10,000 nucleotides of DNA from NCBI GenBank assembly GCA_020216745.1, contig JAIWNQ010000180.1, positions 1 through 10,000 on the forward strand. The letters are read 5' to 3'. Below the pieces are notes generated by a model. That model was not told where the DNA came from, ran no database searches, and saw only the letters and a program-made list of their open reading frames with translations. Below are positions 1-6,634 of the stretch, one piece after another (position 1 is the first letter of the stretch; every line of letters starts with the position of its first letter). The position numbers and the translations under genes were made by a program. The stretch comes from Candidatus Hydrogenedens sp. GTDB lineage: Bacteria; Hydrogenedentota; Hydrogenedentia; Hydrogenedentales; Hydrogenedentaceae.

Positions 1-2238
1 GATAAAGGGGAACCCCCTGTTACGGATGTTTACGAGTGGCGATTTCCTGAAGGGGACATTTCCTCGTGGAACGTTGATTCTGAACATAGTTCCTATTACT
101 TCGTTAAGCCTATATCATTGACTGTTGGTGGTAAAAAATATCTTTCTATTGAATATTCTGCAAGCAAAGGTGCTAATTCAATAGATTTTATTTGGTCAGG
201 TCAGGATGTAGTAGGACCTCAAATTATTTCTTTACCATTGATTACGGATAACAAAACACATGTTAATGTCATAGATATGTCTCAATATTCTAAATGGAAA
301 GACCCTATTCTTGCTTTAGGATTTCATATTCCCAATTATTCAAATGTGAAAATATATTCTCTATCTATAGGAGAAGAGCCACTGAATAAGCCTGAACTTA
401 TTGTGTCTTATTTTGGTCCTTCACAAGGAGGAGTACGAGAGGACAGTAAAATTCCTATTTTATTAAGGCTCTCCAATCAAGGAGGTGGTATTGCCCAGAT
501 AGATAACTTAAATTTTAGACATCCGAGTTCTTTGAGGATAGAGAAAGGTCCTGTTCCCGAGCCTCCATATGAAATTGAATATGATGATTTTATGGATGTT
601 TACTGGGAAGTGTTTGTAGAAAAATCAGGGGAGTATCCTATTGAAGTTATTCCTATGTTAGAAGAGACCCCATTGACTATCAATACGGGAGAACTGAATG
701 TATTGCCTAAAATTAAAAATATAACAGCGGAGTATGTCCCTGAACCAAGACCGATTAATACCAAGGTAGATATTTGTGCTTTTTATTTCCCAGGTTGGGA
801 TACTGCAGAAAAATGGGACTGTATACAAACGACAGCACCGATAAGAAAACCTATTTTAGGATATTATGATGAAGGAAATTCTGAGTGTGTGGATTGGCAA
901 ATTAAATGGGCTGTAGAGAATGGAATAAAATGTTTCCTTGTTGATTGGTATTGGGTTGGCGGAAAACAATCGTTAACACATTGGTTTGAAGCCTATCGAA
1001 GAGCGAAGTATAGAGATTATTTAAACGTGGCAATTATGTGGGCAAATCACAATCCTCCCAATACCCATTCTGTTGAGGACTGGGAAAAAGTAAATAGAGA
1101 GTGGATAGATAATTATTTTAATTTGCCATCCTATTACAGGATTGATAATAAACCGCTTGTATGTATCTGGAGTCCTGAAAATATTCGGCATGATTTAGGT
1201 AGTTCGGAAGCGGTAAAGGAATTATTTGATAAATCCCAACAGTGGGCAAAATCCGCAGGTTATGAGGGGATTGAATTCATGGCAATAAACAATAATCATA
1301 CTGCCAGCGAATTACAAATTTTGAAAAACGAAGGCTATTCATCTTTTACAAATTATCATGAATTTTATAGGGCAGTTTATATGAGTCAAATCCCTAACCG
1401 AGCAAGATATGAAGATGTCGTTTCCACAATACCATCTGTTTGGATGGAAAAACACAGTTTATGTGAAGGAATGACTTATTATCCCATTGTGGAAACAGGA
1501 TGGGATTCAAGGCCATGGCATGGCTCAAAAGCATTGGTTATTGAAGGAAGAACTCCAGAATTATTTAAGACGATGTTGCTGTCTGCACGTGATTTTACAA
1601 GAGAAACACGGAAGCCTATTATTGTTTTAGGCCCGTTGAATGAATGGGGCGAAGGTAGTTATATAGAACCTAATACAGAATTCGGTTTTGCAATGTATGA
1701 AGCCATCCGTGATGTTTTTGTCTCAGAAAATACAGAGGAAGTCCCAATAAATATAACACCGCAAGATGTCGGACGTGGTCCTTATGATTTTCCTATTTCT
1801 GAGATGCAGACTTCTTGGGATTTTCACGAAAGTTTATCTGGTTGGAAAATATTTGCAGGAATGGAGGGGATAAAGGTGGAAGAAGGGAGTATGACTGGGA
1901 GGACTACAGGGGAAGACCCATCAATTTGCTATTTTTATTTTGGAACAAAGGGTATCAAGGCGGAAAATTTTCCAAGAGCAACAATACGTCTTCGAGTAGA
2001 TGTGCCAGCCCCGATAGAAAATAAGGTGCAATTGTATTGGTCGGAAAAAGGGTTGAGTTTTAATGAAGAAAAATCAATAACACTTCCGTCTCGGGCTGAT
2101 GGAGGTTATTATACATATACATTTAATCTGCGTGAGCATCCTCTTTGGAAAGGTAGAGTTAAATCACTACGGATTGACCCCTGTAATTTGAGTAATGTTA
2201 ATATCTGGATAGACTCTTTCACACTACATCGTAATTAA
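1..2238 (+). CDS. GH99/WbsX-like glycoside hydrolase, multi-domain, 5'-truncated by window edge
   Basis: The frame is open from base 1, so 745 residues are visible and the true start and any signal peptide lie outside the window. Residues about 10-120 look like a beta-sandwich, carbohydrate-binding-like domain. Residues about 128-235 look like an Ig/CARDB-like beta domain. The catalytic region runs from about residue 250 to 575. It opens with FYFPGW and LGYYDEG, continues through FLVDWYW, and ends with GPLNEWGEGSYIEPN, where Glu548 and Glu551 sit in an EWxEG motif. That motif is shared by GH99 endo-mannosidases and WbsX-type proteins, and in GH99 the acidic residues there are catalytic. Residues about 600-745 form another beta-sandwich resembling the N-terminal one. 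The likely role is hydrolysis or recognition of a complex extracellular glycan; the substrate cannot be read from sequence. The gene ends convergently against the GMC oxidoreductase gene, overlapping it by 4 bp. The family call is fairly firm, the enzymatic activity is not. Confidence 0.72.
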   Translation, partial: DKGEPPVTDVYEWRFPEGDISSWNVDSEHSSYYFVKPISLTVGGKKYLSIEYSASKGANSIDFIWSGQDVVGPQIISLPLITDNKTHVNVIDMSQYSKWKDPILALGFHIPNYSNVKIYSLSIGEEPLNKPELIVSYFGPSQGGVREDSKIPILLRLSNQGGGIAQIDNLNFRHPSSLRIEKGPVPEPPYEIEYDDFMDVYWEVFVEKSGEYPIEVIPMLEETPLTINTGELNVLPKIKNITAEYVPEPRPINTKVDICAFYFPGWDTAEKWDCIQTTAPIRKPILGYYDEGNSECVDWQIKWAVENGIKCFLVDWYWVGGKQSLTHWFEAYRRAKYRDYLNVAIMWANHNPPNTHSVEDWEKVNREWIDNYFNLPSYYRIDNKPLVCIWSPENIRHDLGSSEAVKELFDKSQQWAKSAGYEGIEFMAINNNHTASELQILKNEGYSSFTNYHEFYRAVYMSQIPNRARYEDVVSTIPSVWMEKHSLCEGMTYYPIVETGWDSRPWHGSKALVIEGRTPELFKTMLLSARDFTRETRKPIIVLGPLNEWGEGSYIEPNTEFGFAMYEAIRDVFVSENTEEVPINITPQDVGRGPYDFPISEMQTSWDFHESLSGWKIFAGMEGIKVEEGSMTGRTTGEDPSICYFYFGTKGIKAENFPRATIRLRVDVPAPIENKVQLYWSEKGLSFNEEKSITLPSRADGGYYTYTFNLREHPLWKGRVKSLRIDPCNLSNVNIWIDSFTLHRN

Positions 2239-3785
2239 ACTTTGCCCATTCCGAGATTTTTTCCTAATTGAGTTGCAAATGCCATGATGGTTAGCTGAGG
2301 ATTTACCCCGAGAGATGTAGGTATGATGCTACCATCGCAAATATAGATATTGTCAGTATTGAACACCTTAAAGTTCTGGTCACATACTCCATGCTCTGGC
2401 GAATGTGCTGTGCGACATGTGCCTAAAGGATGAAAAGCCATACATTCAAAATCTGAGGGGAGATGTTCTACTTTTAGAAATGTATGTAAATCATCTTTTG
2501 TCTTAATAATATTCGGTTTTTTGGAAATCATTAGGAATAATTGTTTCGGTTTTTCTTCAAGTGCCAGTTCTGCGAGAAAACAGATAGCCCTTTTTAGTCG
2601 TGTTACATCTGTTGATGTTAGTTGGTAAGAGTAAACGGGTTGATTTTTTATTGAGTATTTTAAGTATCCTTCTGTGCTATCTTTAATCATGAATCCAAAC
2701 GTTGCTATATTTTTATAGTTTTGCCAGTAATATTTTAATTCCTCTCCTGTGTATGGTACAGCAGAAGGACCTAAATCTGGAGGCATGGCTACACCTTCGA
2801 AAATAATACCTTCCTCTTCAAGAGCATCGGTATAGCAACCTTGAGGGATTCCCATCCATGAATTGATTTCGTCATTAAGTTCAATAGATATTTTGCTTGC
2901 AGGATGAATAGTGAGGTGTCGACCTAAATTGGGATTAGTTGAAGCGATTCCGCTTCGTTTTAATAGTGATGGAGATAACAATGTTCCGCAGGCAACAATA
3001 ATTTTCTCTCCTTTTAATTCAATTGTATCTATAACTTTTTGGGTTTCTGGGTCTATAATATCAATTAAAACGGCATACCCTATCTTTCCATTATGAGTTA
3101 ATATTCGGTTTACCCTTGCGTTATAAAAGAGTACCATACCTGATTGGATTCCCTTTGGGATGTATGTTAATTCCATGCTCTTTTTGGCACCAGAGGTACA
3201 TCCGTAGCAACACATTCCACAGCCTTCGCAGTCTTTTGTATTTCGTTTCAAGGGGTAGCAAGGAATATCTTTATTGTTCATTATTTTACGGATGAACAAA
3301 TTAGATTTGTTCATTACATCCCAGTTGGCTTTTTCAACATGAATCTCACGTTCTACTTTTTCGTAGCATTCTGATAAATCCGTTGAGGTCAATTCTTTTA
3401 ACTCTAACTCTATTTCCCACTGATGAAGTATTTTTTGAGGTACACGGAAACATGTTCCAGAATTTATAACTGTTGTTCCACCGACACAGCGACCTAAAGG
3501 AATAGGAATCATAGGCTTGCCAATAACACCTGTGAAACCTTTATCCCGATAAAGTTTTAATAATGACCTGAATGCTGACTTTTCCCATGGAAAAGGTAGA
3601 GAACCTTCTTCGATGAGAGCAACATTTGCCCCGTATTCGGTAAGTTCTTTTGCTACGACTGCTCCGCCTGCACCGCTACCGATGACAATGAAATCGTAAA
3701 TTTGCTTTAAGTAATCAGACTCCATATTTTTTGATACATCAACAACATTATTTTTTCTGTAAATTTCTATTAATTCTTCATTCAT
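2235..3785 (-). CDS. GMC-family FAD-dependent oxidoreductase (long-chain alcohol/cholesterol oxidase-like) with a CxxCxxCxxxC cluster
   Basis: This 516-residue protein has the FAD-binding Rossmann motif GSGAGG at residues 36-41, followed by ALIEEG, whose acidic end fits ribose binding. The GMC signature GRCVGGTTVINSG lies at about 98-110. The C-terminal part carries FHPLGTCR (His452) and GVNPQLTI (Asn495), matching the catalytic His/Asn pair of the GMC family. Length and motifs fit the branch containing fatty-alcohol oxidases and cholesterol oxidases. Cys186, 189, 192 and 196 form CxxCxxCxxxC, with an extra Cys193, which could bind an Fe-S cluster. No signal peptide is visible, so the protein is probably cytoplasmic or membrane-peripheral. 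It is the last gene of a four-gene operon, with its ATG 3 bp beyond the preceding stop. Only a distant, weak Shine-Dalgarno-like AAAGG is present, so translation is probably coupled. The substrate is unknown; a hydrophobic alcohol is the best inference. Confidence 0.85.
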   Translation of the reverse strand: MNEELIEIYRKNNVVDVSKNMESDYLKQIYDFIVIGSGAGGAVVAKELTEYGANVALIEEGSLPFPWEKSAFRSLLKLYRDKGFTGVIGKPMIPIPLGRCVGGTTVINSGTCFRVPQKILHQWEIELELKELTSTDLSECYEKVEREIHVEKANWDVMNKSNLFIRKIMNNKDIPCYPLKRNTKDCEGCGMCCYGCTSGAKKSMELTYIPKGIQSGMVLFYNARVNRILTHNGKIGYAVLIDIIDPETQKVIDTIELKGEKIIVACGTLLSPSLLKRSGIASTNPNLGRHLTIHPASKISIELNDEINSWMGIPQGCYTDALEEEGIIFEGVAMPPDLGPSAVPYTGEELKYYWQNYKNIATFGFMIKDSTEGYLKYSIKNQPVYSYQLTSTDVTRLKRAICFLAELALEEKPKQLFLMISKKPNIIKTKDDLHTFLKVEHLPSDFECMAFHPLGTCRTAHSPEHGVCDQNFKVFNTDNIYICDGSIIPTSLGVNPQLTIMAFATQLGKNLGMGKV

Positions 3786-3788
3786 AGG

Positions 3789-4205
3789 TTATTGTTTTAC
3801 CTTTAAGCAGATATGTTTTTCTCGTGTGTCTAAGATTTGTGGATAATTGGTATGGATTAAAGAGGGTTTCAGTTGTAATGCACTTCCCATGATAAGGATA
3901 CGTATGCCTAAAAACAAAGATTTTTTCCAGATATATTTAGAGTTAGCCCAAGAGTTTATCCAATTTTTACGTTTGTCTAAACATGATTTAGAAATAGGGG
4001 TAAAAAATCCATAGGGTGGAGTTATTATCGATAGTAGAATAATGCCACAGATAAAACCGAAACGATATACTTTGGGTAATGATGTCAATGTTTTTTGAAA
4101 TTCTGTCCAAAAGTCCTCTTCACGGATATTTTCAGTCCAATAAGGGTCATCATCGAATAGTGTTAATAAAAATGAGTAGCTATTTTTTTTAATAAATTTT
4201 TTCAT
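3789..4205 (-). CDS. Small membrane-associated protein, possible partner subunit of the GMC oxidoreductase
   Basis: This gene encodes 138 residues from the ATG at 4205. That start is preferred over an in-frame ATG at 4262 because a strong ribosome binding site (GAGGTGAT, 4213-4206) sits just before it, and the longer form would overlap the upstream gene by about 50 bp. One clear hydrophobic segment spans about residues 46-66 and a second, weaker one about 95-112. The stretch from about 66 to 110 (FFTPIS, a basic region with R79, then W85 and S89, then hydrophobic residues) resembles what I recall of the region preceding the FAD domain in long-chain fatty-alcohol oxidases. In those enzymes the region is fused to the oxidoreductase; here it would be a separate polypeptide encoded directly upstream. 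I infer a membrane anchor or assembly subunit. The resemblance is a visual pattern only and the family is not recognised with certainty. Confidence 0.62.
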   Translation of the reverse strand: MKKFIKKNSYSFLLTLFDDDPYWTENIREEDFWTEFQKTLTSLPKVYRFGFICGIILLSIITPPYGFFTPISKSCLDKRKNWINSWANSKYIWKKSLFLGIRILIMGSALQLKPSLIHTNYPQILDTREKHICLKVKQ

Positions 4206-4215
4206 ATCACCTCTA
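4206..4215 (-). promoter_or_regulatory. Ribosome binding site overlapping the upstream stop codon
   Basis: Read on the minus strand the sequence is TAGAGGTGATATG. The TAG stop of the lipocalin-like gene shares its last base with GAGGTGAT, a close match to the full anti-Shine-Dalgarno complement, which abuts the ATG at 4205. This decides the start of the 138-aa gene and predicts termination-reinitiation coupling between the two genes. Confidence 0.75.
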
Positions 4216-5250
4216 TATTGAAATAGAAAGTTTATCCCAAAGCTCTCTTTGAACCCATTCAAATGCTCCTTTATTAGGACATATAAATCGCTTTTCTGTG
4301 CCTTTCTCGATATCTCTTATATAAAGTTTAGTTGTTGCCATTTTTGTGTTGTAACAATAAAGGGGAGTCCCATCAGTATCTTCATATTGAACGCCAACTA
4401 TAGTGTATATTTCTGCTTCCGTAACAACATTTATCTCTAAAGTATTTGTTTTTAACTGCAATTCCCAATGTTGAGGAACATATTGAGACTTAATAGATAG
4501 GATGTTATTAAGGGAGTTCAATGAATATGTTTGTCCTTCATAGTGTATAAACATTGTTGTAAGTTTGGGTGACAAAATATGTTTTCCAAGGCGTGCCCTT
4601 GCTGTTAATATATCTATAATAAGTGGGCTAAGTTCGCCAGTATCTTCATCATAAAATATACAGGAATGAGCCCATGCCCATGAGTGACCTTGCTTTATTC
4701 CTGCCAGATGTCCCTGCATGCCTAATGCATTTTGGACAGGAGTAGTTTCTTCGTTTGTCTCAATAACACCATTAAATAGTATTTTTTCATGCACAGTAAC
4801 GGCATAGTTTTTTACAAGTCCTAATTTCCAGAATGTATGTGGAACAAAATTAAAAGATTCCTGTGGTGCAATAGGAGTTAATTGAAGGTTCCAATAAAGT
4901 TTTTTTTCATTTTGCTCTAATTTTCCATGTGTGGTCATGAAATCAACGGAGTTGTTTTTTAGCAAAATTTGAGGTCTTTCATCAGCTGTGTAAATACATT
5001 GTTCAATTGGGAAGGTGTTTTTTAGTGCGGTATGATATGTTTGTTTTTCTTTGGTGTTAGTTCCTTTTTGAGTGAATATACCCCAGACCTCAGCGACAGA
5101 TTTAAATTTATTTCTAAGAAGGGTAAATCGGAACCATAAAGACCAATGACCATCTATTGGGTTTAATTTCCAATACCAGACTTCATACGCATATCCCTTT
5201 AAATCAGGCAAGAGGAAAGATTCATTAGTTATTTTATATGGGTATTGCAT
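4213..5250 (-). CDS. Uncharacterised lipocalin-like protein (CrtC/AttH/tocopherol-cyclase-like impression)
   Basis: This 345-residue protein has no signal peptide and no membrane segment. It is rich in Trp, Tyr and alternating beta-strand patterns. Two conserved-looking blocks stand out: YEVWYWKLNP followed by HWSLWFRFTLL (residues 22-45), and GHSWAWAHS (188-196) followed by a beta-rich half. A Y/W-rich 'E-x-W-Y' opening plus a central 'WAWAHS' block is reminiscent of the double-lipocalin fold of carotenoid hydratase CrtC, AttH and tocopherol cyclase, which act on isoprenoid or lipid substrates. This is a fold-level guess, not a recognised family. The gene is second in the operon, 15 bp after the 4-TM gene and 7 bp before the small-protein start codon. 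No Shine-Dalgarno is evident before the ATG, only an AT-rich leader, so coupling to upstream translation is likely. A role in binding or converting the lipid substrate of the GMC oxidoreductase is inferred. Confidence 0.7.
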   Translation of the reverse strand: MQYPYKITNESFLLPDLKGYAYEVWYWKLNPIDGHWSLWFRFTLLRNKFKSVAEVWGIFTQKGTNTKEKQTYHTALKNTFPIEQCIYTADERPQILLKNNSVDFMTTHGKLEQNEKKLYWNLQLTPIAPQESFNFVPHTFWKLGLVKNYAVTVHEKILFNGVIETNEETTPVQNALGMQGHLAGIKQGHSWAWAHSCIFYDEDTGELSPLIIDILTARARLGKHILSPKLTTMFIHYEGQTYSLNSLNNILSIKSQYVPQHWELQLKTNTLEINVVTEAEIYTIVGVQYEDTDGTPLYCYNTKMATTKLYIRDIEKGTEKRFICPNKGAFEWVQRELWDKLSISI

Positions 5251-5265
5251 GGGATTTTAATTTAT

Positions 5266-5727
5266 TTAAGATTCGTTTTTTGGTATGTTTTGAATTTTAA
5301 TTTTTAGGTATAAAACAAAACAGCAAATAGCAAAATCGAGAACGCCACCGACTATATATCCAAATATGTATGCATGAACAACAAAGAGGTAAAAATAACC
5401 CAATGCGGAAATAAGTTTAGAAAGAATATGGACATTTAATAATATTTTATTATGCGGGTCTCGTGAAGATTGAAAAGCGATGTATGTCAGGACAAACATT
5501 AATGAACCTACGAGGGGTAGCCAGAAGTAGTCCACATTTTTATCGGGTAGGGGTTGAAGCACCTTTAGGAAGATAGGTAAGAAATTGAGAATATAGTTAA
5601 CGCCATCGGGTATGAAGAAGAAGAACAGTGCACCAATGAAGTATGCCAAAGACAATAGCCTCATCGAGAACTTAAAAAATACTATCATTTTTTCCGTTTT
5701 ATTTATTTCGTCAATGTCTGTATCCAT
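5266..5727 (-). CDS. Four-TM integral membrane protein of unknown function, first gene of the GMC operon
   Basis: This gene encodes 153 residues starting at an ATG with a good ribosome binding site (GAAAGGG, 6 nt before the start). Four hydrophobic segments are visible at about residues 19-39, 67-86, 95-117 and 119-143, joined by short polar loops. The N-terminal tail of about 15 residues is acidic and the C-terminal tail is basic and short. A charged SSRDP stretch (87-91) follows TM2. I see no catalytic motif, no cofactor-binding Cys or His pairs and no transporter signature. Because it leads a tight operon ending in a flavin oxidoreductase, it could be a membrane platform, quinone-interaction subunit or lipid-handling protein, but nothing in the sequence proves this. 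The gene is well supported by length, start signal and spacing; its function is unknown. Confidence 0.75.
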   Translation of the reverse strand: MDTDIDEINKTEKMIVFFKFSMRLLSLAYFIGALFFFFIPDGVNYILNFLPIFLKVLQPLPDKNVDYFWLPLVGSLMFVLTYIAFQSSRDPHNKILLNVHILSKLISALGYFYLFVVHAYIFGYIVGGVLDFAICCFVLYLKIKIQNIPKNES

Positions 5728-5755
5728 GGTTAGCCCTTTCTAAAGCTTTATTGAA

Positions 5756-5783
5756 ATTAAAATTTATACATAAAATATTGCAA
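5756..5783 (-). promoter_or_regulatory. Candidate sigma-70-type promoter for the four-gene operon
   Basis: Read on the minus strand, TTGCAA (5783-5778) and TTTAAT (5761-5756) are separated by 16 bp. Initiation near 5750 would leave a short leader of about 20 nt carrying the GAAAGGG ribosome binding site. Both boxes match the consensus only partly and the region is AT-rich, so this is tentative. Confidence 0.35.
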
Positions 5784-5822
5784 AAAATAGGGAGGGATTA
5801 CAACAAAGATAGATGAATGGTA

Positions 5823-5860
5823 TTCCCCTATAATATAAAAATTATAAGTAATATGGGGAA
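5823..5860. repeat. Inverted repeat TTCCCC / GGGGAA with 26-nt AT-rich spacer
   Basis: TTCCCC (5823-5828) and GGGGAA (5855-5860) form a 6-bp perfect dyad in an otherwise A/T-only stretch. It lies between the 3' end of the thioredoxin-like gene and the start of the four-gene operon, about 100 bp upstream of the operon ATG. No run of U follows, so it does not look like an intrinsic terminator. It could be an operator or chance. Confidence 0.3.
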
Positions 5861-5899
5861 ATTATGTAGAAAGAAAGTTTTTACGATGATAAGTTTATT

Positions 5900-6481
5900 T
5901 TAATGAGTGAAGTAATCTGGTTCGTTTCCTGATTTCCACTTGATATTACAACCTATACTTGGTTTCTGACGAGAAGGAACAGGTTTGCCTTCTAATAGGC
6001 AGTCCAAGGCAGTTCTTAGGTCTTTACCATCAACTGGCTTCCCATTTCCAGGACGAGAGTCGTCAAATTGTCCACGATATACCAGATGGAAATTGCTATC
6101 AAACAAAAAGAAATCAGGTGTACACGCAGACTTATAAGATTTAGCCACCTCTTGCGTTTCATCAAATAGATATGGAAACATATAACCCCAGTTTTCTGCT
6201 ACTTCTTTCATTTTATCAGGATGGTCTTCGGGATATTTTTCAACATCATTCGAATTGATGGCAACAATTCCAATCCCCTTGTATTGATATTCATTTGTTA
6301 GTTTTACTAATTCTTGTTGTATATGTTTTACAAAGGGACAGTGATTGCAAATAAACATTACTAATAGTCCTTTTTTACCTTTAAAATCATCCCTACGAAC
6401 CCACTTACCGTTTATATCCTTTAAACAAAAATCAGGTGCCTTTGTTCCTAATGGTAACATAGTTGAGTTTACTGCGACCAT
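5900..6481 (-). CDS. Thioredoxin-fold redox protein (peroxiredoxin-like, AhpC/TSA-related)
   Basis: This 193-residue protein begins LGTKAPDFCLKD (residues 11-22), the typical N-terminal strand of AhpC/TSA and TlpA-type redoxins. The active-site region is MFICNHCPFVKHI, with a CxxC made by Cys45 and Cys48. The cis-proline partner motif is CTPDFFLFD, with Pro122 and a Cys120 just before it. A further Cys178 sits in PSIGCNIKWKSGNEPDYF, a C-terminal block I associate with the 'PRX-like' redoxin group. Length is normal and no signal peptide is present, so it is probably a cytoplasmic thiol-disulfide reductase or peroxiredoxin-like protein. The physiological partner is unknown. The start is supported by AAAGGAAA 7 nt upstream. 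The gene is divergent from the porin gene, with 153 bp between start codons, and 172 bp separate its stop from the next minus-strand operon, so it is probably transcribed alone. Confidence 0.88.
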   Translation of the reverse strand: MVAVNSTMLPLGTKAPDFCLKDINGKWVRRDDFKGKKGLLVMFICNHCPFVKHIQQELVKLTNEYQYKGIGIVAINSNDVEKYPEDHPDKMKEVAENWGYMFPYLFDETQEVAKSYKSACTPDFFLFDSNFHLVYRGQFDDSRPGNGKPVDGKDLRTALDCLLEGKPVPSRQKPSIGCNIKWKSGNEPDYFTH

Positions 6482-6540
6482 ATAGATTTCCTTTTTTTTG
6501 TTTTATAACATGTATGATTAGAAAAAAATTCCTTTTCTAT

Positions 6541-6570
6541 TTGAATTAAGTAATATGTTTTTTCTATGAT
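6541..6570 (+). promoter_or_regulatory. Candidate sigma-70-type promoter for the porin gene
   Basis: TTGAAT (6541-6546) and TATGAT (6565-6570) are separated by 18 bp, a reasonable -35/-10 pair in the 153-bp divergent intergenic region. It implies a leader of about 55 nt ending with an AAAGGG ribosome binding site. The surroundings are AT-rich, so chance matches are likely. I found no convincing promoter pair for the divergent redoxin gene. Confidence 0.35.
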
Positions 6571-6634
6571 TAACAGACTGTATAACAAATAATTCTTAAT
6601 AAATATATAAAACATTAGATGAAAGGGTACTTTT

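Noticed and set aside
118..120. TTG as the start of the glycosidase gene
   Set aside because: The frame is open all the way to base 1 and encodes a domain-like sequence upstream (YEWRFPEGDISSWNV), with no ribosome binding site before the TTG. The gene is better described as truncated by the window edge.
1815..2024. Plus-strand 69-aa open frame inside the glycosidase gene
   Set aside because: It is an out-of-frame shadow of the C-terminal beta-sandwich domain with no start signal.
3789..4262. Longer 157-aa version of the small operon protein starting at 4262
   Set aside because: It overlaps the upstream gene by about 50 bp and lacks a ribosome binding site, whereas the ATG at 4205 has a near-perfect one directly before it.
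5829..5834. TATAAT on the plus strand as a -10 box
   Set aside because: No plus-strand gene follows before 6635, the downstream DNA is antisense to the redoxin gene, and the surrounding DNA is almost pure A/T, where such hexamers arise by chance.
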